Below, piece after piece: positions 1-7,594 of a DNA stretch of 34,979 nt. The notes beneath the pieces are model-generated. The model made no database searches, had not been told where the DNA came from, and worked only from the letters and a program-made list of their open reading frames with translations. A program made the translations under genes and the position numbers. The stretch is from the IMG/VR virus record IMGVR_UViG_3300042946_001363, positions 1 through 34,979 of that record; one strand, written 5' to 3'. Source of the DNA: a virus. The first letter of the stretch is position 1. Each line of letters starts with the position of its first letter.

Positions 1-2
1 GC

Positions 3-1622
3 TCAACGGCTGGAACTTTTACAACAACAAAACCAACCGCTCCAAACCACTTAGTTTTTATTGGTGTTGTCACTAGGGCGAACAATGGAAACGGCATTAT
101 GTATGTCAAGTGCCAAAACGGATACGAACTTGAAGAACTCCACAACGTAAAAATCAACGGTGTGACCGACGGTCAATTCTTGCGGTACAACAGCGCCTCA
201 GCCCTATGGGTCAACGACGCAATCAACCTTGGAACAGACACTGTTGGAAACTATATGTCCGACATTACCCAGGGCACTGGCGTAACAATCACGCATACTC
301 CAGGTGAAGGTTCAAACGCAACCATTGCAATCGGACAGGATGTAGGCACTTCTGCTTCTGTCACATTTTCAAACGTTACCGCAACAGGAACAGTCACACT
401 CGCCGCAGACCCATCTTTAGCACTTCAAGCAGCAACAAAACAGTATGTAGATAATGCCGCGTCAGGTATTAACTTCCATGCATCAGTGGTTGCTGCAACA
501 AGTGGTAACCTCGCTGGAACATACAACAACGGAACTGCTGGCGTTGGTGCAACTCTAACAAAAGCAACAAATGGTTCAATTGGTACTATTGATGGAGCCT
601 CGGTAGTTGTTGGAAGCAGAATTCTTGTTAAATCGCAGACTGACTCAAAACAAAATGGTATCTACACTATTACGGCAGTCGGCAGCGCAAGTGCTCCTTG
701 GGTAATAACAAGAGCAACAGATGCTGACAATAGCATATCTGGAGAAATGGCTTCTGGAGACTTCTGCTTTGTTATGGGTGGCAATACCAATGCTGGGTAT
801 GGTTTTATAAATAACAGTTCAACAAGTCCAATTGTTATTGGAACTGACAACATCACATACACTGCATTCAATGCTGCACAGGTTGTTATGGCGGGTAACG
901 GAATGGCGTTCAGTGGAACGGCACTGAATATTGGAACCGCTGATTCTTCAAGAATTGTAGTAAGCACAGACGACATCGACCTTGCAACCGTATCAGTATC
1001 CAATTCTTTCCAAGATAACAATTCTGCCAGCATGATATTCACGGGAGTTGAAGTCGATTCCTATGGTCGAGTAACAGGTAAAACTGCTGCTACGCATCGC
1101 TTGGCCAGCACAACCGCTCCAGGAATAATCCAGTACGACGGCAGTAAATTTGATTACAGCGATGGTCCATTTACCATTAAGGCAAACGGTATTGAACTTG
1201 GAACAGATACAACTGGCAACTACATGCTCAACGTGTCTGCTGGAAATGGAATTTCCATCTCCCACACACAGGGCGAAGGTTCTACTGCCTCAGTTTCAAC
1301 AACGGGTATTCAAACACTCAGTGCAAAGGCCGGCAACTACACACTTGCTGCTGGTGATGCTGCCGAAACAATCATCATTATGGATTCAAGCTCCGCCAAT
1401 GACCTGACCGTTCCACCGGCTTCGAGTGTTGCTTTTGTGACTGGTACGAGCATCACCATTGTTCAGCGCGGAACTGGTAAGACAAGAATTCTTGCAGGCG
1501 CTGGAGTAACGCTCTTGGCAACTCCTGGTCTTTTCCTAAGAGCAAGATACTCTTCATGCACAATAGTCAAAACAGAAAATGCAAACGAGTGGTTTGTTAT
1601 AGGTGACTTGGCGGCATCGTGA
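3..1622 (+). CDS. Tail fibre protein, 5' end cut by window edge
   Basis: The reading frame is open from the left edge. The residues before the first ATG (position 99) read as a typical phage-fibre segment (HLVFIGVVTR, then a VKCQNGYELEELHNV motif), so the gene starts outside the window. About 539 residues are visible. They contain the NGYELEELH/WVND segment, an IGQDVGTSASVTF-type repeat, a KQYVDNAASGINFH/ATLTKATNG/RILVKSQ domain also found in the 1006-residue fibre at 4246-7266, and a C-terminal beta domain (LTVPPASS...GTSITIVQ...WFVIGDL) shared with the fibres at 10362 and 28301-29323. Expected role: virion-surface host recognition at the tail end. Its stop overlaps the GTG start of the adhesin gene as GTGA. 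Low-complexity Thr/Ser/Gly/Asn composition is usual for fibres. The adsorption target cannot be told. Confidence 0.85.
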   Translation, partial: STAGTFTTTKPTAPNHLVFIGVVTRANNGNGIMYVKCQNGYELEELHNVKINGVTDGQFLRYNSASALWVNDAINLGTDTVGNYMSDITQGTGVTITHTPGEGSNATIAIGQDVGTSASVTFSNVTATGTVTLAADPSLALQAATKQYVDNAASGINFHASVVAATSGNLAGTYNNGTAGVGATLTKATNGSIGTIDGASVVVGSRILVKSQTDSKQNGIYTITAVGSASAPWVITRATDADNSISGEMASGDFCFVMGGNTNAGYGFINNSSTSPIVIGTDNITYTAFNAAQVVMAGNGMAFSGTALNIGTADSSRIVVSTDDIDLATVSVSNSFQDNNSASMIFTGVEVDSYGRVTGKTAATHRLASTTAPGIIQYDGSKFDYSDGPFTIKANGIELGTDTTGNYMLNVSAGNGISISHTQGEGSTASVSTTGIQTLSAKAGNYTLAAGDAAETIIIMDSSSANDLTVPPASSVAFVTGTSITIVQRGTGKTRILAGAGVTLLATPGLFLRARYSSCTIVKTENANEWFVIGDLAAS

Positions 1623-2590
1623 TTCCGGGCAATCAAGCCAGTGGTGGAAAGTTTATTGACCCACCAGACTCGATATCTGTTGTACCAAACGCCCTGGGAG
1701 GTGCAAGCGACATAGTCGTCAATCACACTGGTTACAAAGGTAAATCTGGGTCAGTTAAATTCAGGGTTACTTCAAATACTGGTGTAAGTTCTGTTTCTGA
1801 AGCCACAAGTGGAACGTCTGGGTCCATGTCTCTGACTGGATTAAGCAATGGCGTTAGCTACACGTTTTCAGCAGTCACAATTGAGTCTCAGTCTTCTGTT
1901 GAATCTTTATCTGCTGTAACTTCATCTTCATCACTTGTTGCAGGAGTTCCAACTGCCCCAGCTCAACCAACTGTTTCTGCTGGTAATGGTCAAGTAACTG
2001 TATCGTGGAGCGAACCAGCAAATAACGGTGCAGCTATTACTAGTTATATTGTTTACTGGTCAACATCATCTGCTGCTATTCAAAGTTGGTCAAACTCTGT
2101 AAACACTGGTTCGACATCCACGTCTTATACCGTTACTGGATTAAGCAATGGAACCGCATACTATTTTACAGTTATTGCAGTCAACGCTACTGGTCAGAGT
2201 ACAAGGTCAGCTGTTTCAAGTGGAGCAACACCAGTGGTCCCAGGGCCACCACCTCCTCCGCCATGCTCGTGCGATGGTGTAGCAAGAAGACAATACGGTC
2301 AGTTTTCACATTTAGACCCAGCCGGTTTTGGTTGGACATGCGACGGAACAATGAGCTACGAGTACTACATATACGGAACTTGTGGTGGAGGAGCTTGCCC
2401 TGGTGAGGGTGGCTACAACGGAGCTTATAGAAACGGCGTTTGCGGTTATGTGACACCACCAGCTCCTTCGCCGCCTCCTTCGCCGCCTCCTTCGCCGCCT
2501 CCTTCGCCGCCTCCTGCTCCTCCTCCTGATTGCGGAATATGCTGCGGTGGATGCTTTATAGACCCTAAACTTGGCCCAATTTGTTGTTAG
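1619..2590 (+). CDS. Fibronectin-III adhesin-like protein with Pro-rich, Cys-rich C-terminus
   Basis: The start is a GTG overlapping the previous stop by four bases, which implies translational coupling to the fibre gene. Residues about 20-110 and 115-205 look like two fibronectin type III modules; the second is clear (VTVSWSEPANNG, ITSYIVYW, SYTVTGLSNGTAYYFTV). A PPPPPP hinge follows, then a Cys/Gly/Tyr-rich segment, four SPPP repeats and a terminal Cys cluster (DCGICCGGC, ICC), about 12 cysteines in all. fn3 modules in phage virions usually bind carbohydrate or act as spacers. The N-terminus (MIPG, SGGK) resembles the adhesin genes at 11142 and 27199-28299. I infer an accessory adhesin or fibre tip; a secreted or structural role is not proven. 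Confidence 0.75.
   Translation: MIPGNQASGGKFIDPPDSISVVPNALGGASDIVVNHTGYKGKSGSVKFRVTSNTGVSSVSEATSGTSGSMSLTGLSNGVSYTFSAVTIESQSSVESLSAVTSSSSLVAGVPTAPAQPTVSAGNGQVTVSWSEPANNGAAITSYIVYWSTSSAAIQSWSNSVNTGSTSTSYTVTGLSNGTAYYFTVIAVNATGQSTRSAVSSGATPVVPGPPPPPPCSCDGVARRQYGQFSHLDPAGFGWTCDGTMSYEYYIYGTCGGGACPGEGGYNGAYRNGVCGYVTPPAPSPPPSPPPSPPPSPPPAPPPDCGICCGGCFIDPKLGPICC
2468..2515 (+). repeat. Four in-frame 12-bp repeats coding SPPP
   Basis: The unit tcgccgcctcct occurs four times in perfect tandem and encodes Ser-Pro-Pro-Pro; a related Ala-Pro-Pro-Pro unit follows. Because the period is 12 bases, gain or loss of a unit keeps the frame. The nucleotide identity between copies suggests recent slippage expansion. 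The peptide should form a polyproline-II rod. Confidence 0.9.
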
Positions 2591-2626
2591 TCGAACAAAC
2601 AATCAGGAATGCAGTAGGATTTAATC

Positions 2627-3157
2627 ATGAGCAACGCTGAAGAAATCTGGACACCAAGAGAACCAACAGAGCCAGAATACACATTCCAAGGTTGGTTTAA
2701 TTGGGAAAACAAATTCGGTGAATTTGGTATTCCTGGGTATAGGGATTTTATTGAACCAACAAAAATTCCATCTGTTTTTGGCGACGATAATCCTAGAGAT
2801 GTTTATTTCACGCTCTACAGACAAGACGGAGACGGCCTGCTTCTTTGCGTGGTTGCTAGATACGTTGACGACGCAGGCGTTCGTCATCCTCTTTTGATGC
2901 TGGTTCATCCAGACCACAGAGGGAAGGGAATTGCAACTCAGGTGGCTCTTCGCATCGAAGAGAAATTCATTAACGAAGAAGCTCATGCGTACGGATACAC
3001 AGTGGAAGAATTTAGAGCCATGCCTAGAGCGGAACGTGCTGCGCTGACTGTCCCATTGGTGTTAGATGTTCCAGTAAACGAAGCTGGAGCAGGGTTCCTG
3101 ACCCACTTGAGCAATGTTTTTTATACGGTTGAAAAAGATTTTACAGTAGAGCCGTAA
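2627..3157 (+). CDS. GNAT-family N-acetyltransferase
   Basis: The 176-residue product carries the acetyl-CoA-binding motif A of GNAT enzymes at about residues 91-105 (LVHPDHRGKGIATQ), preceded by a hydrophobic strand (HPLLML) and followed by an amphipathic helix (VALRIEEKF). Length is normal for a single-domain GNAT. The substrate amine cannot be predicted. The N-terminal 60 residues (WTPREP, FNWENKFGEF) are not a recognisable part of the fold. It sits two bases before the six-cysteine mini-protein gene and just after the fn3 adhesin, so it could modify a virion or a host molecule, but that is inference from position only. Confidence 0.75.
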   Translation: MSNAEEIWTPREPTEPEYTFQGWFNWENKFGEFGIPGYRDFIEPTKIPSVFGDDNPRDVYFTLYRQDGDGLLLCVVARYVDDAGVRHPLLMLVHPDHRGKGIATQVALRIEEKFINEEAHAYGYTVEEFRAMPRAERAALTVPLVLDVPVNEAGAGFLTHLSNVFYTVEKDFTVEP

Positions 3158-3158
3158 G

Positions 3159-3386
3159 ATGTCTGCCTATCAAGAGTGGAAGAAAAAACTTGGAGATACA
3201 CGCCCGTGGGATGTTGTTAACCCAAACATAGAAAAAACCACAGATGAAGAGGCAGAAAGAAGATTTTCGATTTGCCGAGAATGTCCAAGCCTGCTTGCGG
3301 TCACCAGCCAGTGTAGAGAATGCGGATGCTTCATGAAGTTAAAGGTGAAGATACAAGAAGCAACGTGCCCCTTGCAAAAGTGGTAG
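3159..3386 (+). CDS. Six-cysteine mini-protein, probable zinc binder (DUF6171-like)
   Basis: This 75-residue protein ends with a conserved-looking block: C39-x2-C42, C52-x2-C55-x-C57 in CGCFMKLKVK, and C70 in ATCPLQKW. Paired CxxC motifs suggest a zinc ribbon or similar metal site. The pattern resembles small phage proteins annotated as DUF6171; I cannot confirm the family without a search. The N-terminal 35 residues are charged and probably helical. A second copy with identical cysteine spacing lies on the other strand at 27041-27199. Both copies sit between an adhesin gene and a 2OG oxygenase gene. Function unknown. Confidence 0.75.
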   Translation: MSAYQEWKKKLGDTRPWDVVNPNIEKTTDEEAERRFSICRECPSLLAVTSQCRECGCFMKLKVKIQEATCPLQKW

Positions 3387-3413
3387 CCCCAACCAGAATG
3401 TAAGGGTTTTGCA

Positions 3414-4001
3414 ATGAAGTACATCAATGTGAATGGCGTATGTGTTTACAGAAATGTAATTATCAACCCCTCTGAGATAATAGAAGCCTCTGAGCTGTTA
3501 AGCATCTCGAAAGACAGCCGAGGCGATTGGACTAAATCGACAGTAATTGACACCGAGGGGAAGGTATTTGTTTCTGAAGTAAGAACAAACCAATTGATGT
3601 TCACTCCAACGCCAACTCAAAGGGGAGACGAGTCGTCGGCAGAGGTTATGCTGGCGAATAAAATTCACGAATACATCCTTCCTTGTGTCCAAAACTTTGC
3701 GGCAAAATTTGGTCTTTCAATCAAGTTCCAATCCACAAATGGATACCAAATACTAAAATATGCAATTGGTGAGCATTATGTATCTCACCTTGATGATGGT
3801 GAAAAAACCAGACGCTACGCCTCTGCAGTTGCATACCTAAACGACAATTACGAAGGTGGCGAACTGTATTTTCAGGATTTAAATTTCACATATCAGCCAG
3901 TAGCAGGGGATGTTGTAATTTTTCCATCTGGAGCACCATTCAGGCATGAGGCAAAACCAGTAATCAGTGGCATCAAGTACTCAATCGCCAACTGGTGGTA
4001 A
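3414..4001 (+). CDS. Fe(II)/2-oxoglutarate oxygenase, prolyl-4-hydroxylase-like
   Basis: A 195-residue double-stranded beta-helix protein. The visible iron ligands are H125-x-D127 (YVSHLDDG) and H178 (FRHEAKPV). The 2OG-binding basic residue is K188 (GIKYSIANWW), where many relatives have Arg. Between them are the family landmarks AVAYLNDNYEGGELYF and GDVVIFPSG. The family couples oxidative decarboxylation of 2-oxoglutarate to hydroxylation of a substrate; the fold type is closest to P4H-like enzymes, but the substrate is not shown. It is the most upstream of eleven plus-strand members in this window and closes the first fibre-adhesin cassette. A 62-bp gap separates it from the next gene. Confidence 0.88.
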   Translation: MKYINVNGVCVYRNVIINPSEIIEASELLSISKDSRGDWTKSTVIDTEGKVFVSEVRTNQLMFTPTPTQRGDESSAEVMLANKIHEYILPCVQNFAAKFGLSIKFQSTNGYQILKYAIGEHYVSHLDDGEKTRRYASAVAYLNDNYEGGELYFQDLNFTYQPVAGDVVIFPSGAPFRHEAKPVISGIKYSIANWW

Positions 4002-4063
4002 AAAGCTAGCGAAAAAAACAGATTAGAGCCGATTAAAGACCGTCTTGTGAGATAATTGGCCGT

Positions 4064-4246
4064 ATGCCAATCGTATTCCCTTCATCACCGTCAATAAATG
4101 ACGAATTTTCTGTTGCAGGTAAATCCTGGAGCTGGAACGGGTTCCGTTGGCAAAGATTTAAATCTGCAATAATTGACGGTGGATTTGCCAATATTGAAAT
4201 TGACGAGGCAAGCGATTCACAGGTTGCTGACGGAGGCGATGCTTAA
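4064..4246 (+). CDS. Small fibre-associated protein
   Basis: This 60-residue protein contains the phage-fibre N-terminal signature FPSSPSINDEFSVAGKSWSWNG (positions 5-26, abbreviated pattern P-S-P-x(3)-D-x-F...W-x-WNG-x-xW). The same signature opens the fibre gene at 10362. The stop overlaps the next ATG by one base (TAATG), so it is probably coupled to the large fibre. It may be a fibre attachment piece that in other phages is fused to the fibre. The acidic C-terminus (IDEASDSQVADGGDA) is odd for a structural protein. It is the first gene after a 62-bp gap, so it may begin a transcription unit. Confidence 0.7.
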   Translation: MPIVFPSSPSINDEFSVAGKSWSWNGFRWQRFKSAIIDGGFANIEIDEASDSQVADGGDA

Positions 4247-7200
4247 TGGCGTATAAAAAGATACTTTTCCGTCGTGACCTCGCAGCTACATGGACATCGG
4301 TTGACCCAGTACTCTCCGCTGGAGAAATAGGCCTAGAGTCCGACACTGGCAAGATAAAGCTTGGTGATGGGACTAGTTCTTGGACTGAGCTTGATTATTT
4401 TTACGGTTCACTAGACAGCACATCATATGTTCAGTCCCTTGTTGCTGGCACAGGCCTAACAATAACCGGAAACTCAGGTTCTGGTTCGACGCCAACAATT
4501 TCAATCCCCCAGAGCGTTGCAACAACTGCTTCACCAACATTTGCTCAAGCAACAATTAACAACCTGCCAGTCGATGATAAACATGTCGCAACAAAAGCCT
4601 ATGTTGACGGAATAGCAGCGTCAATTAACTGGCATGAATTTGCCACACTTGCCACTGATGCAGCTTTGCCAAACAACCCGACCTATGACAACAGCATTGA
4701 TGGAATTGGGGCAACTCTAACTGCTGGAGCAAATGCGCGACTTGTCGTGGATGGAACTAATGCTTCAACTGGAAATAGAATTCTTGTAAAAAATCAAGCA
4801 AACGCTGTCCATAACGGAGTTTACGATGTAACAACTCAGGGAAGCGTCTCCGTTCCGTGGGTGCTTACTCGTTCTGATGACTTTGATGGTAGTACTCATT
4901 TCGCAACTCCACACGCAGGAGACGCATTATACGTCTCGACTGGTTCGGCAAATGCAAATCAAGGATTTCTTGTATTTACTTCTGGCACCGGAACCGATGG
5001 CGAACATGTCATTGGAACAGACGCAATATCATTTACACAATTTTCCGGAACAGCACCAATTCTCGCAGGAACTGGTATTACAAAATTTGGAAATCAGCTT
5101 TCAATTGGTCAGGATGTCGCACCAAGCGCAAGCGTTGTTTTTGCAGGAATTACTGGCTATTTAAATGGGATTGCCGAACAGGCAAATTCAATTACCCAGC
5201 CAGTGTTTATTGGAACAAAACTGTTTGATGGTTCAGCAAGCATAAGTCTTGGAGTCGAAGACATAACAGGCCTCCAAGCAACGACGTCAGACCTGAACAA
5301 GCTATTTGAATTAACAACGACCAAACTCCAGCTCGATTACCTCAGTAGCGCGAGCGCAAATATTCAAGAACAAATAAACGATAAAGCAGATTTGCTTAAT
5401 CCGATTTTCTTTGAAGATATAACCGCCAATAACAATATATATGCCTCCGAATTTCACGGAAATCTAATCGGCACACATACCGGAAATGTTGTTGGTGATT
5501 TAACAGGAACGGTTTTTGGGGCGTTAGACGGTAGTGCTAGTGGTGGGTTCTATGGAACATTAACCGGAGATGTTATCGGAACACTGGCCGGACAGTCTAC
5601 TGGTTTGCATGTCGGAGACGTGACAGGAAACCTAACCGGAAATGTCATAGGAGATGTTACTGGAAGCGTTAGCGGAAACCTTCTTGGAAACGTAACAGGA
5701 AACGTTTTAGGAAACGTAACTGGAAATTTGATTGGAAATGTGACTGGCTCTGTGGACGGAAGCATATCCGGAAACGCCGCAACAGTTTCTTCAATATCCA
5801 ATCATGGTATAGACGGCCTTTCGGACGTCACTGCACCAACGCCAACTGCTAATCAATTCCTGAAATACAATGGGACAGCCTGGGTCCCTGATTTGGTTGA
5901 CCTCAATACCGATACGAGCGGAAACTATGTTGCCTCGGTTATAGCCGGAACTGGCGTGTCGCTGACAAACGGCGTCGCACAGGAAGCAGGAACACCAACT
6001 ATAAGTATTGGTCAATCTGTTGGCTCTGGAGATTCACCACAGTTTGCTGGCCTTTCAATAGGCAATACAAACCTAACCGTCAACGGAAACCTTACCTATA
6101 ACGCTGGAACCAATCTTGCCACCGTGAATACTCTTTCCGAGCACGGCCTTTATGTCGGAGCAAGGATTACGGTTTCTGGAGCGACACAAGAAGGCTACAA
6201 CGGCAGCTTCACTGTTGCTCAAGTAACATCTGCGTATCAGTTCAGATACACACCCGTCGAAACCCCTTCTTCGTCAATCTCGTCTGGAAGCCCGGAAGTC
6301 AAATTTGGCGGAGGCATTACTTTTGAAGGCTCAACGCCAGACGAATTTGAAACAGTAATCACATTTGCAAACCCAACAGCAGACAGGGTTATTTCTTTCC
6401 CAGATGCAACAACGACTCTTGTCGGTACTAATACCACGGATACGTTAACAAACAAAACTTTAACTAGCCCAGTTATTACTGGTGTATCGCCAATTCTGAC
6501 GCTTTCTGGTGATGTTTCTGGTTCGGTGACTTTCACCGACCTTGGCAATGTGACAATGTCGACAGCGATTCAACCAAACTCCGTAGTAATGGGAACCGAC
6601 ACAACTGGCAACTATGTAGCCAATCTGGTTGCTGGAACAGGTATAACGATTACGGACAACTCTGGGGAATCTGCCACTCCAACAATTTCCATTGGACAAG
6701 CTGTCGGTACTAGTGCATCCGTGCAATTCGACACACTTGTCGTAACTAACCTTTTTGCAACAAACCAGGAAGTAACTAATCAAGCATCCCTAAATGTTGC
6801 CAGCGGCGAGATTGTTCTTAATGCTGGCACGGTTGGCGCTCCAACTCTTAACGGAGCAATAAAAATTGACAGAGGTTCAAGCGCAAGCGTTGAAATTAGA
6901 TGGAACGAAACGCTGGATAGATGGGAATCCACCAGAGATGGAAGCACCTATAAAATAATTGACCAGGGCGCAAAAATGACGCTGGGGACTACCCCTCCAG
7001 CAGCCCCAGACGATGGAGACTTCTGGTTTGAGACGGACTCGGCCATAACGTTTGTTTATTACGATTCCTACTGGATTGAAATTGGTGCTTCTGGAATTGG
7101 TGCAGTCATTGGGTCTAGCTCTCCAGAAAATCCGGCCAACGGACAGTTCTGGTTTAAAAACACGACAAACGAAGTATTTGTGTATTACAACGGTTCATGG

Positions 7201-7266
7201 GTGCTTGTATCTCGCTCGACTAGCACCGACGACGTCAACGTAGCGTCTATCATGGGAGCGTTCTAA
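4246..7266 (+). CDS. Large tail fibre with Mtd_N-type N-terminus
   Basis: 1006 residues. The N-terminus (ILFRRDLAATWTS, VLSAGEIGLESDTGKIKLGDGTSSW) matches the module found at the N-terminus of major tropism determinants and many phage fibres. Residues about 115-290 carry the KAYVDGIAASINWH/GATLTAGAN/RILVKNQ domain shared with the fibre at 3-1622. A Gly-rich short-period repeat spans about residues 405-511. Later come an EHGLYVGARITVSG beta module and two C-terminal PxxGDFWFxxxxxxxFVYYxxSWxxI motifs, the second reading NGQFWFKNTTNEVFVYYNGSWVLV. Role inferred: receptor-binding or long fibre shaft. No reverse transcriptase or variable/template repeat pair is visible, so the Mtd-like N-terminus does not imply retroelement diversification here. 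Confidence 0.85.
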   Translation: MAYKKILFRRDLAATWTSVDPVLSAGEIGLESDTGKIKLGDGTSSWTELDYFYGSLDSTSYVQSLVAGTGLTITGNSGSGSTPTISIPQSVATTASPTFAQATINNLPVDDKHVATKAYVDGIAASINWHEFATLATDAALPNNPTYDNSIDGIGATLTAGANARLVVDGTNASTGNRILVKNQANAVHNGVYDVTTQGSVSVPWVLTRSDDFDGSTHFATPHAGDALYVSTGSANANQGFLVFTSGTGTDGEHVIGTDAISFTQFSGTAPILAGTGITKFGNQLSIGQDVAPSASVVFAGITGYLNGIAEQANSITQPVFIGTKLFDGSASISLGVEDITGLQATTSDLNKLFELTTTKLQLDYLSSASANIQEQINDKADLLNPIFFEDITANNNIYASEFHGNLIGTHTGNVVGDLTGTVFGALDGSASGGFYGTLTGDVIGTLAGQSTGLHVGDVTGNLTGNVIGDVTGSVSGNLLGNVTGNVLGNVTGNLIGNVTGSVDGSISGNAATVSSISNHGIDGLSDVTAPTPTANQFLKYNGTAWVPDLVDLNTDTSGNYVASVIAGTGVSLTNGVAQEAGTPTISIGQSVGSGDSPQFAGLSIGNTNLTVNGNLTYNAGTNLATVNTLSEHGLYVGARITVSGATQEGYNGSFTVAQVTSAYQFRYTPVETPSSSISSGSPEVKFGGGITFEGSTPDEFETVITFANPTADRVISFPDATTTLVGTNTTDTLTNKTLTSPVITGVSPILTLSGDVSGSVTFTDLGNVTMSTAIQPNSVVMGTDTTGNYVANLVAGTGITITDNSGESATPTISIGQAVGTSASVQFDTLVVTNLFATNQEVTNQASLNVASGEIVLNAGTVGAPTLNGAIKIDRGSSASVEIRWNETLDRWESTRDGSTYKIIDQGAKMTLGTTPPAAPDDGDFWFETDSAITFVYYDSYWIEIGASGIGAVIGSSSPENPANGQFWFKNTTNEVFVYYNGSWVLVSRSTSTDDVNVASIMGAF
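5458..5778 (+). repeat. Coding Gly-x-hydrophobic-x repeat in the fibre shaft
   Basis: About 107 codons encode a run built on G-N-V-T-G-N-V-x units (for example GNVTGNVLGNVTGNLIG), with Gly at every fourth residue and Val/Leu/Ile two residues later. The nucleotide copies are diverged but recognisable (ggaaacgtaacagga). A four-residue Gly period with alternating hydrophobics suggests a fibrous trimeric beta structure. It is not a non-coding repeat or a CRISPR array: it has no spacer and stays in frame. Confidence 0.8.
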
Positions 7267-7282
7267 ATGACTGGAGCAATAA

Positions 7283-7594
7283 ATGGCTAATACAGCTAAG
7301 GTCCTATTCAGGGGCGCTGCAACTGTTTACACTACCCCGGCGACAACGCTTTATACCGTGCCGTCCCTGACGACCACTGTAGTAACTAATGTTGTTGTGG
7401 CCAATAACGCCGTAGCTGGAGGAACATACTCGCTCAATCTCGACGGAATTCCTCTTGTTCCAACCTTGGAGATACCAGGAAATTCGGTTATTTCGCTTGA
7501 CCTAAAGCAGGTTCTTGCGGCTGGCGACACAATTACTGGAAATGCAAACTCAACTGATATTAAATTTCACATCAGCGGGATGGAGATAGCGTAA
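7283..7594 (+). CDS. Small virion-associated beta protein
   Basis: This 103-residue product is rich in Thr, Val and Ala, with alternating patterns expected of a beta-sandwich (TTTVVTNVVVANNAVAGGTYSLNLDGIPLVP). I recognise no catalytic motif, signal peptide or membrane segment. The ATG follows a good ribosome-binding sequence (ctggag). Its stop overlaps the next start by one base (TAATG), placing it in the same unit as the 921-residue virion protein. Small proteins of this type occur next to fibre genes in aquatic phages. A decoration or fibre-linker role is a guess from context. Confidence 0.6.
   Translation: MANTAKVLFRGAATVYTTPATTLYTVPSLTTTVVTNVVVANNAVAGGTYSLNLDGIPLVPTLEIPGNSVISLDLKQVLAAGDTITGNANSTDIKFHISGMEIA

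Noticed and set aside
2312-2602. Minus-strand frame encoding a long run of arginines
   Set aside because: It is the antisense shadow of the SPPP repeat in the adhesin gene; no ribosome-binding site and no independent conservation signal.
4002-4063. Promoter in the 62-base gap before the fibre block
   Set aside because: A gataat box is present, but no -35 at proper spacing was found; the gap holds only an imperfect direct repeat (gattagagcc / gattaaagacc). I see no firm signal.
4246-4420. Diversity-generating retroelement, suggested by the Mtd_N-type start of the large fibre
   Set aside because: No reverse transcriptase, Avd-like gene or template/variable repeat pair is visible in the window; the domain is common in fibres without such systems.
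5458-5778. Possible CRISPR array or non-coding tandem repeat
   Set aside because: The repeats are short, diverged, lack spacers and stay in frame within a fibre gene, so they are protein repeats.
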